A DNA stretch of 64,000 bases from Boletus sp. NGJ (Eukaryota > Basidiomycota > Agaricomycetes > Boletales > Boletaceae), in contig JAGTXK010000038.1 in assembly GCA_019096195.1 (NCBI GenBank), forward strand, positions 333,863 through 397,862. The letters run 5' to 3'. The notes under the pieces are model-generated. The model saw only the letters and a list, made by a program, of their open reading frames with translations. It was not told the origin of the DNA and ran no database searches. Each line of letters starts with the position of its first letter. The first letter of the stretch is position 1. This document shows, one piece after another, positions 29,652 to 41,800 of this stretch. Both the position numbers and the translations under genes were made by a program.

Positions 29652-31926
29652 CTACGTTCCACAGTCAGCCAAACAACACAAGAAAGAAAAGCCCGGGAGA
29701 ACGCACTCCTCGTGTATCTCGATCCCTCCAACTGCCCATCTCCTTCCCGGATCTACCGCAGACACAGCCTGCGAGACTTCATCCCCAATCCCGACGGGCC
29801 CACACACCCCTACCACAACACCTGTGATGTCCATGTATGCTTTCACGCTTGATCCATACGATACCGCTCGCGCAATCACCGAGTCCAGCACTTTGGCGAT
29901 CCTTGGGCGTCCCGCAGTGAGTGTCAATCCGGGTGGCAGGCAGTTCTTTGCAGGCAGGACATCTGCTGCGCGAGTGTAATGCACAGAAATCCGCAGCGGC
30001 GTGCGCGTGCTTTGTTGGATGAGCGAGCTGAAGAGCGGAACAAGTGGGTTGAGCGCAGCTGCATAGTATCCAACCTCAGTCAGTTTCCAAGGAGTAGCAT
30101 AGTTTCAAAAGTAGAGATATGAACGCACAAGGATCCTGGATGCTCCAAATAAGTTCTATGACCTTGACCCTACTCGAATCTTCAGAGTCCCTCTGGTCCC
30201 CGCTGTTAAGATCCAGCCATACGACGTAGGTACGCAACTCACCTGAATAAGGTCCTGGATTGCAGAAAGTGCAAACGTAATCCCACTCCCTCCAACGACA
30301 AACATTGCGGCTGAAAAACTCGCAAATACCGAGTGTCCCGGTCCACCTGTTGGTTCCCAAAGTGAGTTCAACATTGACTCAACGGGGAAACTGGAGAAAA
30401 ACCACACCGTATGGTCCATCGAGCATGACAGCAACCATTCTGGTTGCGTCTCCGTCTTCACACCCGTATCCAGCAACTTTTGCCATCTCGTACAACCGCT
30501 TCGTCCACCCCCCCGCATTCTTGCACAGCAACACGAGGCCATCCGGGGTCTTGGCAACGCTTGCTATGGTGAACGGATGTGTCTCCGCCCACCCTATCAA
30601 GCCCATTGCAGATGATAGAACACGTATCCGAACGTGCTGACCCGCACGCCAGCCCGCGTTCAGCGCGGGAATTTCGAGCCGCGTAACGGAGAGATCGGGA
30701 ATGGGTCGTATGCGGGCATAGAAAATACGTGTTTTGAGGATCCGAAGGACGCGATCGAGACCGTATGCAGCAACAGCGGCGATGATGTACTGCAGCGTAC
30801 TCCCTTCATGCGCATGAACCTACCCGTGCACCACGAAGTAACGCTCAGTGCCGACGACTTTCTCGAATTGGTGAAGCTTACCATAGGAAGGAACACAGCG
30901 AAACAGGCGATGTGTGAAAAAAAGAAAATATTATAGGCTTTACGCCTCCAGAACGAAGTTGAGAAGAAGAACAAAACATCTAGAGCAACCAGGGCAACAA
31001 CTCCCATTCTGTTTGCAGGGACTTGCATGTTCTTTGTGAACTGGCCCGCAAAAGTCCATTGATAAACTATTGAGACATCAACGCTTTGTACTCGACGAAA
31101 CACGAGGACAGGACTCACTATAACCGTAAGCATGGATGTTTGAGAGCAAGACTAACATCATTCCTGCATAGCGGTGGATATAGTTGAGCTATTCAAATTC
31201 CGCAAACAGATGAATCAGGATCAGCACAAATGCATACACACCACGACAGAACAAACTATCTGCTAACGGACGGAGACTCACTTTCTCGTACCCCAGCCCG
31301 ATACACATTCCTATGATGTTATTCTTTGTCCCAAGCGCAAAAACTATCGGGATCTGGGACATCGCCACGATACCCATCCTCAAAGGATCTTTGAACGGGT
31401 TGCTCTCCAAGAACGACGCATATATGAGGATGACCGCGTACAGGCCCAGTACGAGCGCCTGGCCCACACTGAATCCGGGTTTCAGCCGGCGCCGTAAAAA
31501 GCCTCCCACCGGTGGGAGAATCGCAGACCATGAGGAGAAGTGCGGGGGGAGGTTGGAGACCGAGCCCAGAGTGCGTGTAGAAGCTTGTCGGAGGAGATGA
31601 GTGTGGGAAACATAGGTATACGACTCCTCAGTCATAACACCGTCTTGCACATGGTCGTGTCCCAAGGAAGAGGAATAACCCGCCCCTTGTGGCGATAAAT
31701 ACTTTTCATTCGGATCCTGTAAGCGCGGGTAGGAAATGTGCGTTTTTGCTGCGCGAAGATGCGCGACTCCAAGGCTGATGGAGCGGAGAAGATGCCCTCG
31801 TCTCCACTCTGCTGCGGAGGAGTAGCGTGCAGCGACACGCGGGAGCGTTGAAAGTGCGAATACGGTGGCGATGGCGACGAGGAAGATGTCGATGTGGAAG
31901 ACGAGGCTGAAAGGGTCAACGGCCAT
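29652..31926 (-). CDS. ferric/cupric reductase transmembrane component (FRE family)
   Basis: It reduces extracellular Fe(III)/Cu(II) with NADPH through FAD and two haems at the plasma membrane. The ATG at 31926 starts MAVDPFSLVFHIDIFLVAIA, with helix 1. The haem core follows: LNYIHRYAGMMLVLLSNIHAYGY across an intron near 31190-31275, then MGVVALVALDVLFFFSTSF and RKAYNIFFFSHIACFAVFLP. The cytosolic half has the FAD motif HPFTIAS (about 30560), LVLLCKNAGGWTKRL, LDGPYG, the NADPH motif VVGGSGITFALSAIQDLI (about 30280), IELIWSIQDP, and finally CGPVGIGDEVSQAV with AVGGIEIHEE. Usual FRE endings stop soon after HEE-x-F-x-W; here about 22 extra residues precede the TAG at 29652-29654, possibly readthrough of an unrecognised intron. 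At least six introns are present. Confidence 0.88.
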
Positions 31927-32760
31927 TCTGAGATCTAGTCTGAGATCTAGTCAAAAGTCTCCGAAAGTACCGATGTTAAGAAAAAGTAGATGCCAGCACC
32001 GAACTTGAATTTGATGGAGTGCGCGCGGTGCCTGCAAAGGAGTGTGGAGCGCAAGTAAGAGCAAAAACCAGACTGAATGGATCGAACAGATCCGAGCTCC
32101 CAATGACAAGGAGAGGAAAACCGGTAGTTGAAACTACCAAGGAGTGGACGGGGACACTGTAACAAACGCGTGTGGTAGTAAGAGTTGAAAGAGAGACTGC
32201 GAATCGTGCCCACCTCAATGCTACGGGGCAATTATAGCTGCCAGACAACGAGTCCCGATAAGCATGCTGTGGAAGGTCCACAATTGGGTGCCACGCCCAT
32301 TATGTACACAATACGGACGTCGGAAATGAGGTCCATCTGGCGGCGGCAACGTGTCTGGAAAAGTGTCCTCATGTGTGAGTTGGTGACATTCCAGGACCCA
32401 GGCGTCAACGTGATGAGTTGAAATATGCTGGATAAACTGTCCTGGTCTCCATAGATATATGACAGGAGCCGGAGACGCGATGTCAAGAAGATGAGCAATT
32501 ATCTACGACGTTTTCTGAACATTACCTTTTTGTCTGGATCAGGCAAGAGAGGTGGCTGTGGGATAGTCCTCTTCCGCTGGGTAGATAGCCCGCTGCTAGT
32601 ATCAATTTTCCTCTTAGTAACGGACTCTGCTCTACCTTGGCAACCTGAGGTTCGTGGTGTCCTGGTGATGTGCAATATCAGCCCTAACTTCGCACCAATA
32701 TTGCCTAGCCTATCAGTAAAATCACCACTTACTTTTCGTTGCTTTCCAGTGCTTTCATGA
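31927..32760. other. upstream region of the ferric reductase
   Basis: No supported gene. A 12-bp direct repeat (CTGAGATCTAGT twice, about 31929-31952) lies immediately upstream of the start codon. About 150 bp further upstream a minus-strand frame reads LFDPFSLVF, echoing VDPFSLVF at the start of the reductase. It may be a partial duplication or an unused upstream exon. Confidence 0.35.
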
Positions 32761-32930
32761 ACCCGCACGAAAAGTACTAAAAGTAGATCTCTATGCTTTT
32801 AATCATACTTTTCAGCCCTTTTATCATACTTTTATTCCCTTTGTTGTCCTTTTACCATATAACAATGCAAGCAATCAAATGCATTGAAAAGTGTACTATA
32901 GTAAGTTACATAAAACCAATAGTACTAGTG
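32761..32930. repeat. AT-rich stretch with repeated ATCATACTTTT motif
   Basis: CTTTTAATCATACTTTTCAG and CCCTTTTATCATACTTTTAT follow each other near 32795-32840, with further CTTTT units on both sides. It marks the edge between the gene-rich part and the GC-rich repeat block. Confidence 0.4.
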
Positions 32931-33124
32931 CGAATGGGCACACGGACGGTGGGGCAAACAGGCGCGAGCTAGTAGCATATCCGTTTCGACTCGTTTTGAG
33001 TCGCGGCGTGCTGTGCTCGTTGCGCTGGCCTTTCCGCCTCGCATCCCATGCGTTAGGGCTCCATTGCGCGTGCTTTGGCACTGCGCTTCGTCCTTGTCGC
33101 CTCTTGTCGCCTCCTCCTTGTCCA

Positions 33125-33725
33125 GTTGGCCTTCTAGCCCCGGATCTCGATATAGCGCGCTCGTTTCGACATCGCGCTCGATCCTGGTCCTGCTGAGGCC
33201 TATCCTATCGGTTCCGCCGCGTTCGATAACCTCTGGGTGGTGCGGATTGCCTCGACACCTCCCAACTCGGCCAACTCGACCTTTTGACCTCCTGACCTCC
33301 TGTGTCGACGCCGTGCGCTCGTTTCGACGACGCGCTGCATTCCGCCGCTTGTGGGGCCTTTCTGGGTGTCGCGTGGACCATCTCGGCACGTCGCATCGCT
33401 CTCAGCGCGCTCCGGCTTGTCCTCCTCGGGCTTCTTGCCCATTCCACCTCCTGGCCCTATACCTCGACGTAGCGCGTTCGTTTCGATGGCTCCTGGGACT
33501 TATCCCATCGCGTTCAGCGCTGTCGATAACCTTTCCGTGGTCCGGATTGCCCTCGACGCCCCCCGACTCGGCCATCTCCCCTCCTCGACCTCCAGGTACC
33601 CTATGTCGACGCCGCGCGCTTGTTTCAACGACGCGCTGCATTCCTTCGCCTCTGGGACGTCCTGGGGTGCTGTGGGAGCTGCCTGTCAAGTCCGCGCTGC
33701 CTCCCTGGTCATGCATGGCGCGCTT
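33125..33725. repeat. two-unit tandem repeat, 300-bp period
   Basis: Matching landmarks are exactly 300 bp apart: TATCCTATCG (33201) and TATCCCATCG (33501), TCGATAACCT near 33223 and 33523, GTCGACGCCGTGCGCTCGTTT (about 33303) and GTCGACGCCGCGCGCTTGTTT (about 33603), ACGACGCGCTGCATTCC near 33328 and 33628. Units are diverged by substitutions and small indels that nearly cancel out in length. On the minus strand both encode RVVETSARRRH-like peptides. Confidence 0.7.
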
Positions 33726-34388
33726 CGCCTTCGTGCGCGTACCCAGTGAGTCCGACTTGTTCTTGTCGACGCGCTCGGGTCCTAACTTGATCCTCAGCTT
33801 CTTCAGCTGATCTGTGACCTCCTTGACGTCCTCGCAGGGTTCTGGTAGGTCCGCTTCAGGTGCAGCGTCGTAGTTCGCCAATCTACCTCTCTCCCCCTCG
33901 AGCTCGACACTCGGGGGTCGGTCTCGTTGTGCGGTTTGTGCAGGTGGGCTGGTAGGTGACAGAGGTAGTTCCTGGGTCCATCCAGGTGCGTCCTCCTCAT
34001 CCGTCAAGGTGCGCTGATTGTTTTCTTCGTCAGCCACTTTCCTCTCCCCCTCGATCTGCGCTCCGCCCGTGCCTGTAGGCTTGTCGTCGCGCCGTTCCGC
34101 TTGCGTATGCATGTTGTCCACCTCGTCTGGAGGCTTGGTGGGTTGATTGGGTCGACGCGTCTTGTCGTCGTCGTCACCCCCGCTCATCGCCACTTGCTTA
34201 TCTTGTGGCCTCGACTCGGCCTCCTCGACTCCCTCAGAGTGCAGCAAATGGGCGCAAACGGCTGGGGTGAATAGCTGCATGAGGGGTGCATCACAGCAAA
34301 GACGGGTGGGGGCAGGCGAGGGCGGGGTGATTGCAGGGGCGAGGGCAAGGGTGAGGTGCACACAAAGTGGGTCGGATAGGGAGTGCAA
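33402..34388 (-). CDS. uncertain low-complexity ORF, GC-rich
   Basis: An open frame of over 300 codons on the minus strand; the upstream-most codon is TTG, so translation would have to begin at an internal ATG (for example the one in MQLFTPAVC). The predicted product is hydrophilic and disordered, rich in Asp, Arg, Pro and Thr (SGGDDDDKTRRPNQP, TDEEDAPGWTQELPL, QLKKLRIKLGPE). It overlaps the second unit of the 300-bp tandem repeat. No domain is recognised. It may be a real species-specific gene or a chance frame in GC-rich repeat DNA; an opposite-strand frame of 265 codons is also open, which weakens the case. Confidence 0.3.
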   Translation of the reverse strand: MHSLSDPLCVHLTLALAPAITPPSPAPTRLCCDAPLMQLFTPAVCAHLLHSEGVEEAESRPQDKQVAMSGGDDDDKTRRPNQPTKPPDEVDNMHTQAERRDDKPTGTGGAQIEGERKVADEENNQRTLTDEEDAPGWTQELPLSPTSPPAQTAQRDRPPSVELEGERGRLANYDAAPEADLPEPCEDVKEVTDQLKKLRIKLGPERVDKNKSDSLGTRTKAKRAMHDQGGSADLTGSSHSTPGRPRGEGMQRVVETSARRRHRVPGGRGGEMAESGGVEGNPDHGKVIDSAERDGISPRSHRNERATSRYRARRWNGQEARGGQAGAR

Positions 34389-34489
34389 GTGGTAATGACG
34401 ACGCCGTGGTGATCATGCAGTAGCGATCGTCGCGTCATTGTCGCCAGTGTGTGCCGCATACGTGGGTGATGGTTGAATGCTAATAACAA

Positions 34490-36561
34490 GGATTACTATT
34501 AGAAAAAAAGAAGACTATAATCTCAAGTGACAGGCTCCTAAGAAGAGGGGTATGTCCCATCCATGATCTTTATATTCCAGCAGTTGTAGTCAATTAATGT
34601 CAACAATGCCTGCCACCTCCAGCTATGTAGTGTTTTTTGCATTATAGGATGTTCATGAACTTCTTTTTGAGCTCCTTCCACTGTGCTCACTGATAACTCT
34701 CTCAGATACTGCCCATCTTTAGCATCAAGCCATCTTTCTCTACATTAAGCATCACATCATTTGCTACCTATTCAGGTTCTCAAACATCCATTCACTTTTC
34801 TGCAGTCTCTCAGAGAATCTGGAGGTGTTATTTTAGGCTCTGGTGCTCTCTTCATGCTCTTTTCTGCTGAGAACTCATCTTGGAAAGCCAATGATCTGAA
34901 TATCTATGTCTCAATCAGTAATACATCCTGCTTGGTTGACTTTCTGGTCACTGCCAGGTTCATGTGTCACAGTCTTCACTATTCCAATCCATATGGAAAT
35001 AGTTCCATCTCCACAATTGCTACCTTTTGTTGTGATGCCATCAAGGTGGACATGATTGAATTGTGCACACACATCCCTCTCTCTCCTATCTTTGAATTTC
35101 ATTTGATGATAGTGATGAACTACTTCTCTGCAGATGCTATATTTTCCACATACCCTTCTCTTACATACTGAATGAGAACCATTGTCAACCTGCAAGTGTT
35201 TAGTTAGGGCAGACTTATAGTATTAACCTTGTTTGCCATCTGCAAGTACAGGAACAGAGATTTTTTCATTCAGTTATCAATTGAGGCCTGCTTAATGAAT
35301 GAAGCAATCTCTTTTCAAGGTTATGAATGTGCTTATGCAGTTGCATGTTTGGAGACCTGCAGATCATCAGAGGACAAAGGTTGTTTAAGAGCTGAAATGT
35401 ACATCTTAGGGTGTGGCAACTTCAAAGTGGATTCTACTCTAGGAGCTATGAGTGAAATACATTGGCATTTACAGTAAATATGTAAACCAACAACAACACG
35501 ACACACTTCTTCTTTGTGAATGATATGATCTGTATTCATGCTGTGTAACAATAAAATTGTCAACAGCTCCATTTGAATGTGTTGACTGGACCACTTATTG
35601 TCTGATGTCTTGGATTGATAATGAATCATCTTAGTTTCCAATAGCACAAGGTTGTCTTTTTTGATGTCTGTGACTGGGTACAACATCATCTCTTCCTTTG
35701 TGGTTAGCACCTTCTGCATGTTATAAATGCCCTCAAAAAACACCTTGGATTCATTAGCTCAGAAGATATCTGAAGTGGGACTCTTTACTGGATTATTTGA
35801 GCCCTTCTCACTCTACTATTTGACCACTCATATTGCATTTATTGTCTTGCTTGGGAAATCTAAGATCATATTAGCAAATGTGTAACAGGTTCAAACACTC
35901 CCAAAAATATCTATTGGTGAGTTTGCAAGTCCACCAAGTGGTTTCATGGTCTGTTTTCCCAACTCTTCTGATAAGGGAATCACAGTAATTGATGCTTGTT
36001 TCTCTGGTTTACCATTCTGATGGAATCAAGTCAATGCAACATGTCCAATAGTCCAGATATTGATTAGTTCATTTGTTATGGAACTACACAACTTGGACTG
36101 ATGGTCATGCAAGGGTAGGTACTTCTCCCATGTTGCAGTAGGTAGTATTTTGCCCAAGGCACAGACATGGGCTTCTTTATTGATAAACAGCGATAAGGTA
36201 TTGATACAGCTTGCCTGAAAAAAAAAGGGAGTGGGATCAGCAAAACACACCTTATATGAGGGGAAAAAAGAAAGCAGACATGCTTGTATGTACTCAATAA
36301 GACCTGCATTATAGTCCACAACTTAGTGATCATCAACAAGAATGAGACAGGGTTTCAGAATGATATTTTGGACAGCCACTACTCATTCAGCAGGTTGTGC
36401 CTCATTCTTCATGGTAGCCTTTTTCAACTCTCCTCCTTGCTGAGCATTGGAACTTTCAGCAACCTCTTTATTATACATAAGGCATGTCATCTCTGTCATC
36501 ACTTGTGTTTGTCAAGATCTGCTCTTAATTTTGTCCACTACCTGTCACATCAACACATGTA
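34490..36561. other. CpG-depleted, AT-rich decayed repeat DNA, left of the chromovirus insertion
   Basis: From about 34490 the composition changes abruptly: CG dinucleotides nearly vanish while TG and CA are abundant. Minus-strand frames at 34911-35195, 35333-35743 and 36026-36319 have no recognised domain and are interrupted by stops. The same style of sequence resumes at 42999, on the other side of the chromovirus, so the two parts were one block before that insertion. Confidence 0.7.
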
Positions 36562-36566
36562 GTTAA
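36562..36566 (+). repeat. 5-bp target-site duplication GTTAA (left copy)
   Basis: GTTAA immediately precedes the left LTR and recurs directly after the right LTR at 42994-42998. Five base pairs is the usual Ty3/gypsy duplication length. Confidence 0.9.
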
Positions 36567-37048
36567 TGTAATAATATGGGAAATTTTCAAACTTTTCAAA
36601 CGATCACTTACTTTTCATTTTCTTCAAACTTCTTCTTCATAAGTCACGTGACTGTGCACGTGACCGTGGGAACACATCACATGACAGGTCTAGAACCTAT
36701 GACGTCATATGACATCATACCTCATGTGATCCACGACCTTTTAATTTCCGCTCTTCTCACACAGCCCTATTAATCTCCGTCTTACCATACGTAGTAATTT
36801 ATCACACGCACAGCATGGTCCGTGCGCACTTCTCTCATGTATATAAACTAGCACTTTGACGACTGGTACCCCAGTCTAATCCACTTGTATCTTCCTCCAA
36901 CAATCCATTAGCTTCGGTCTTCAGGCCGTCGTAGGGTTGGGAATATCCAGGACTAAGACTCCCCTCCTGATTCGTTCAGCCAGGACTCGTGTAGCCTGCA
37001 ACGCATTTCCGAGCCTTGTGGTTTGTTTTCCGAAAGGGACTCATAACA
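36567..37048 (+). repeat. left LTR of the chromovirus (482 bp)
   Basis: TG...CA ended. U3 contains GTCACGTGACTGTGCACGTGAC (two CACGTG E-boxes) and a TGACGTCA-TGACATCA pair. The core promoter is GGTCCGTGC at 36817-36825 with TATATAAA at 36840-36847. Confidence 0.95.
36817..36847 (+). promoter_or_regulatory. LTR core promoter: GGTCCGTGC plus TATA box
   Basis: GGTCCGTGC starts 23 bp upstream of TATATAAA. The same pair with the same 23-bp offset occurs at 54145/54168, and with 22 bp at 47667/47689, in LTRs that are otherwise hard to align. Confidence 0.6.
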
Positions 37049-37050
37049 CT

Positions 37051-37066
37051 TGGATTAGACTGCGAT
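37051..37066 (+). other. probable primer-binding site
   Basis: TGGATTAGACTGCGAT begins 2 bp after the left LTR. It starts with TGG, the complement of the tRNA CCA end. I did not identify the tRNA. Confidence 0.55.
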
Positions 37067-37662
37067 ACACAACGCTCGGACTCCAGAGCTAAGGAGATAT
37101 ACGCGGGCCCAGCGTTTTAAGGGACATCTGCATAGTATTCACCACTTGACGGTGACGAGAAAAGCACTCGCCGAAACGCTTGAATATACGCTCGTCCGGC
37201 GTCATAAATAAGGATAACGTTGCTGCCGGGCATAGTGCACTAGCCCCACTTCTTAGGTGGTTGCCGACCTAAGCGTACGCTGGTTCTACGATAGTGAACC
37301 CAGGTTCTCGTGATCACCTGTGACGTCACGAAGTAGCGTTAGGGGGATTTATCTCGCCTTTCTCCTGTGCTACACCTGCTTGTAGTAAAAGCAGTTATAC
37401 TCCGGTCCCCCTACCACCGTCGCCCACCATTTTTAACGATCTATACTTCGACTCCTACGAAGGCGTAGGAACCCCAGAACCGGATTGCAAGATATCTGGT
37501 AGTAAGGTTCTGAAAGAAGACCGACGAAGGAAAAGGAAAACTATACAAGAAACCCCGACAAAGTCAGACCTCTCCGCCCATCCTCCGCATTCGCCCTTTA
37601 CCGCATCCAATACTTCCGCTCTTACCTCCGCCCCACATCACTCCTAAGGCCCAACCAACGAT

Positions 37663-38772
37663 ATGTCTAGAGTCGACATTGACGACTTGGTCAAGAAACT
37701 CGCCGACCTTACTCAGGAACGCGACAAGGAAAACATCACAAAGAAGATCGCCGATCCTGGGAAATGGGACGGCACAAGGTCATCATTCCGCCCCTGGTGG
37801 ATAAAGCTCCGTCTCTGGGTTGACGCCCAGAACATGGAAAAACAACAAGATTATGGACATCGCTGTCCTCTCCCGTCTCGAAGGAAAAGCAGAAGCCTTC
37901 GCACAACTAATCATGGAGCACTACCTCGATGAGGAAGCTACCATCGAGACGGACGCAAACGGGGTCTTGCTAGCCGGCAAAAGGAGCCGACTGCTTGGCC
38001 CACTTGGAACAGGTTGCAGGAGCAGATAAAAACCCATTTCTGCATCGACACTCTGGCCCACGAGTCTTTAAGGAAACTCGAGACCTTAAAACAAAATGGT
38101 CATCCTATTGACCTGTTCCTCCAACGATTCGAGATCTTAAGGAAAGAGTCGTACATCGACGACCACCACGCTGCAGTTCTACTGAAAAAGGCGGTAGACT
38201 ACAAAATTTACGAACGTTCTCGTCTTGAACAGCCCCGCCCGCAATTTTGACTACGAAGATCTAGTCATAAACTACAGAGTACATAGGGCGGGCATTCGAA
38301 CAGATCGTAAACGAGCGTGGTCCTCCTCACAGATCTCAACCCCGCATCATCCTTCCCTCCTCCCCGTGGGCAACCCCCACAAAATTCTTATCGTCCTACC
38401 TACACGGCAGTAGGAACTCAACCGGGTCGCGGCGCGCCCATGGAGATAGGTGTCCAGCAGGCTGGACCCTCCAAGGAAACTCGCACCTGTTTCCATTGTG
38501 GCAAACCCGGCCACATAAAACCTAACTGCCCGACGAACCCTTTCAAAAGGACAGGTCGTCCGCCCATGCAACGCCAGATTTGGGACTGGAATCAAGGCTC
38601 GTACGTCGAGCAAAATCAGGGAGAAAATGAGTATCCCCATTTTTTTAACGAATCCCAATCTCGCGCATATGCGCAACGACCTCTCCCGCAACCTCCCGTA
38701 GCTACGGCGGCACCAAGCGTAGCAGCAAGGACTTACGTTTCCGATGAGGCGGAAGCGTACTATCAGAGATAA
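37663..38772 (+). pseudogene. gag of the chromovirus, interrupted by frame changes
   Basis: The ATG at 37663 starts MSRVDIDDLVKKLADLTQER. The capsid-like part continues in other frames (KIMDIAVLSRLEGKAEAFAQ; then SLRKLETLKQNGHPIDLFLQ and RFEILRKESYIDD), and the nucleocapsid part has CFHCGKPGHIKPNC, a perfect CX2CX4HX4C knuckle, at about 38490-38531. Frame changes lie near the A5 run at 37838-37842, near 37980-37995 and near 38245-38330. The frame ends at 38770-38772. Gag forms the particle in which reverse transcription takes place. The breaks may be true decay or consensus errors. Confidence 0.85.
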
Positions 38773-38813
38773 ATTCGAGGTAGAAGCAAAAGCCCGAGCT
38801 GCACAGGCTTTAA

Positions 38814-41800
38814 ATGGACAGCGCCAATGAGTACAGAGGGAACTCAGCGGCAAGAACTTTCTTCTCTCTTTCATCTTCTCTTACGACATGTACACATACC
38901 GATTTCCCTATCTCTGATCTCTCCGCTGTACTACGTAAATTATCTATGAAATCTGCGAGGGCGTCTCAATTGAGCGTGGCACCAGAATTAAGTGTACTTA
39001 ATTCCCTCGTAAAACAACAAAAAATATCGAATATATATAAACCCACAAAGGTCACGTTAAACCAAGCATCTACGCTTTCCTATGGTGGAGAGTTCTCTCT
39101 TGAAACCATAGTATCGTGCAACGTTAACGGCCAGTGGTCGCGTTACCGTTTCCAGTCCCTCCTGGATTCGGGAGCGTCGCATACGTTTATCGATCAGGAC
39201 TATGTAAAAAGACACGGAATACCTTTTTATACCATCGACAACCCCATTAAGATACATAACGCTGACGGTTCGGAAGGAGCAATCGGACCAATCCGTCATG
39301 CGGTAACCCTGATGGTGGAAATCGAAGGACACTACGAAGTAATAGACGCTTATATATCTAAATTAGGCACTCATCGAATGATCATCGGGTATGACTGGCT
39401 ATATCGTCATAACCCTGACATCGATTGGGTAAAACAGACAATTACGTTTCCTCGATGTACCTCATACTGTAAAATTATGGGCCTAGGACCCACTTCTTCT
39501 TACGAGCCGGCTCAACTACGTACAATAGAAGAAGGACTAAAAGAAAAAGTTCCATTAACTTATCACGAATTTCTAGATGTCTTCTCGGAGAAAGAATCTC
39601 AAAGGATGCCTTTACGAAAACATTGGGATCACGCAATCGATCTCAAAGAAGACTTCATCCCCAAGAAAGGACGTGTTATTCCCCTTTCGGACATCGAGAT
39701 GGAAGAAGTCAGAACGTTTATCGAAAAGGAAGTCAAAAAGGGTTACGTCAAACCCTCCAAATCTCCACAGACATCTCCCGTCTTCTTCATTCCTAAAAAA
39801 GACGGCAAAAAACGAATGGTTATGGACTACCGCTATTTAAACGAAGGAACAATCAAGAATTCCTATCCACTCCCTCTTATTCCGCAATTAATTGATCGAC
39901 TCAAAAATGCGGATCTATTTACGGCTATGGATCTCCGATGGGGCTATAACAATGTCCGCATCAAAGAAGGCGACGAATGGAAAGCAGCATTCGTTACCCC
40001 TATTGGAGCATACGAACCTACCGTTATGTATTTCGGTCTCACGAACTCCCCTCCTACATTCCAAACTATGATGAACGATATATTTAACGACATGTATGCC
40101 GTAGTCGTCATCTACATCGACGACGTCATGATATTTACCTCAAAAAAGACAAAAGAACAACACGAAGAAGTTGTAAAGGAAGTTTTACGCCGTCTCCGCG
40201 AAAACGACCTTTACGTAAAACCAGAAAAGTGTACCTTCTCGGCAGACAAAAGTAGATTTCCTAGGAATGGTGGTATCTAAAGAGGGGGTAGAAATGCAGT
40301 CGAAGAAAGTAGCTGGGGTCATGGACTGGCCAATTCCTACTCGCTTGAAGCAACTTCAAGGCTTTCTCGGACTCTGTAATTATTATAGACGATTCATAGA
40401 AGGCTTCGCGCAAATCGCACGACCCTTGAACGATCTTACCAAGAAAGACGTTCCATTCAAATGGGGTCCAGATCAACAAGAAGCATTCACCAACCTAAAA
40501 AGAAAATTCACGGAAGCACCACTTCTCGCGTATCCTAACCGCGATCAAGAAATGCGTGTGGAAACCGATGCTTCAGACATCGCCACGGGAGCAGTGCTCT
40601 CCACATTATGCAACGATGGTAACTGGCGACCAGTCGCCTTTATCTCTCACTCTTTTGACAGCGCAGAGCGCAATTACCCCATCTACGATAAAGAACTGCT
40701 TGCAGTTATACGCGCATTAGAAGAATGGCGTCATTATTTAATAGGTCGCGAAGGATTTGAAATCTGGACCGACCACAAGAATCTAGAATATTGGAAGAAG
40801 CCTCAAACGCTTAGCGGACGTCAAGCACGTTGGCACGCACTTCTTCAAGAATTTAATTATTCTTTCGTTTACAAACCTGGATCGTCCAATGGAAGAGCCG
40901 ATGCTTTATCTCGACGACCAGATCACGGTGACGCAGTTGTAGATCACAATCAAAACGTCACCGTTCTTCCTCCTTCTATATTTATAAACCACGTTTCTCT
41001 TTCTTCTGATCTTATGACAAAAATACAAAAAGAATCTAAAAAACATAACGTCGACGCTATAAACAATTTCCTTTTCTACTCAGAACTTAATCTATTCAAA
41101 AACGAAAAAGATCAAATCTACGTACCTGAATCTTTACGTACAGAAATCATTACATTATGCCATGACTCGCCCATTGCAGGACACGGCGGTCATTCAAAAA
41201 CTATACATACTCTCTCTCGATATTTCTCGTGGCCAGGAGTCACAAAGGACGTAAAAACTTACGTAGATCACTGCCAAGTGTGCGCCCTCACGAAGGGTAA
41301 GCAAAATGCACCGGCAGGAAAAGTTATTCCTCTTCCCGCGGCAAAAAGACCATGGGAAGATTTATCAGTAGATTTCATCACAGGTCTTACCGCCATCACA
41401 ATCTTTTACGGCTATTTGCGTTGTTGTGGACAGATTTTCAAAAGAAGTTATTTTTATACCAACATACGATACTTGTTCTTCGAAAGATCTAGCTATCCTA
41501 TTTAGAGACCATGTCTGGTCAACACATGGACTTCCCTCTACCCTCGTATCAGATCGAGGACCACAATTCGTTTCTGCTTTCACCCAAGAGCTTTGTAAGC
41601 TTCTTGGTATAAAACAAAAAATCTCTACGGCATATCATCCGCAAACAGACGGACAAACCGAACGCGTTAACCGAGATCTCGAGCAGTATCTCCGCGCGTA
41701 TGCCGGAAAGAAACAAAACGAATGGGTCGAATGGTTGAAATTAGCCCAATTCTCTCACAACAACACCGTCACTACAGCCACTGGAGAAATTCCCTTTAAA

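Noticed and set aside
33013-33810. 265-codon plus-strand frame opposite the GC-rich repeat
   Set aside because: It overlaps the minus-strand frame and the 300-bp tandem repeat; Leu/Ser/Arg-rich low complexity with no domain. Listed as repeat rather than gene.
34911-36319. KDZ-type or other transposase in the CpG-poor minus-strand frames
   Set aside because: No CXC, DDE or helicase motif could be found; left as unclassified decayed DNA.
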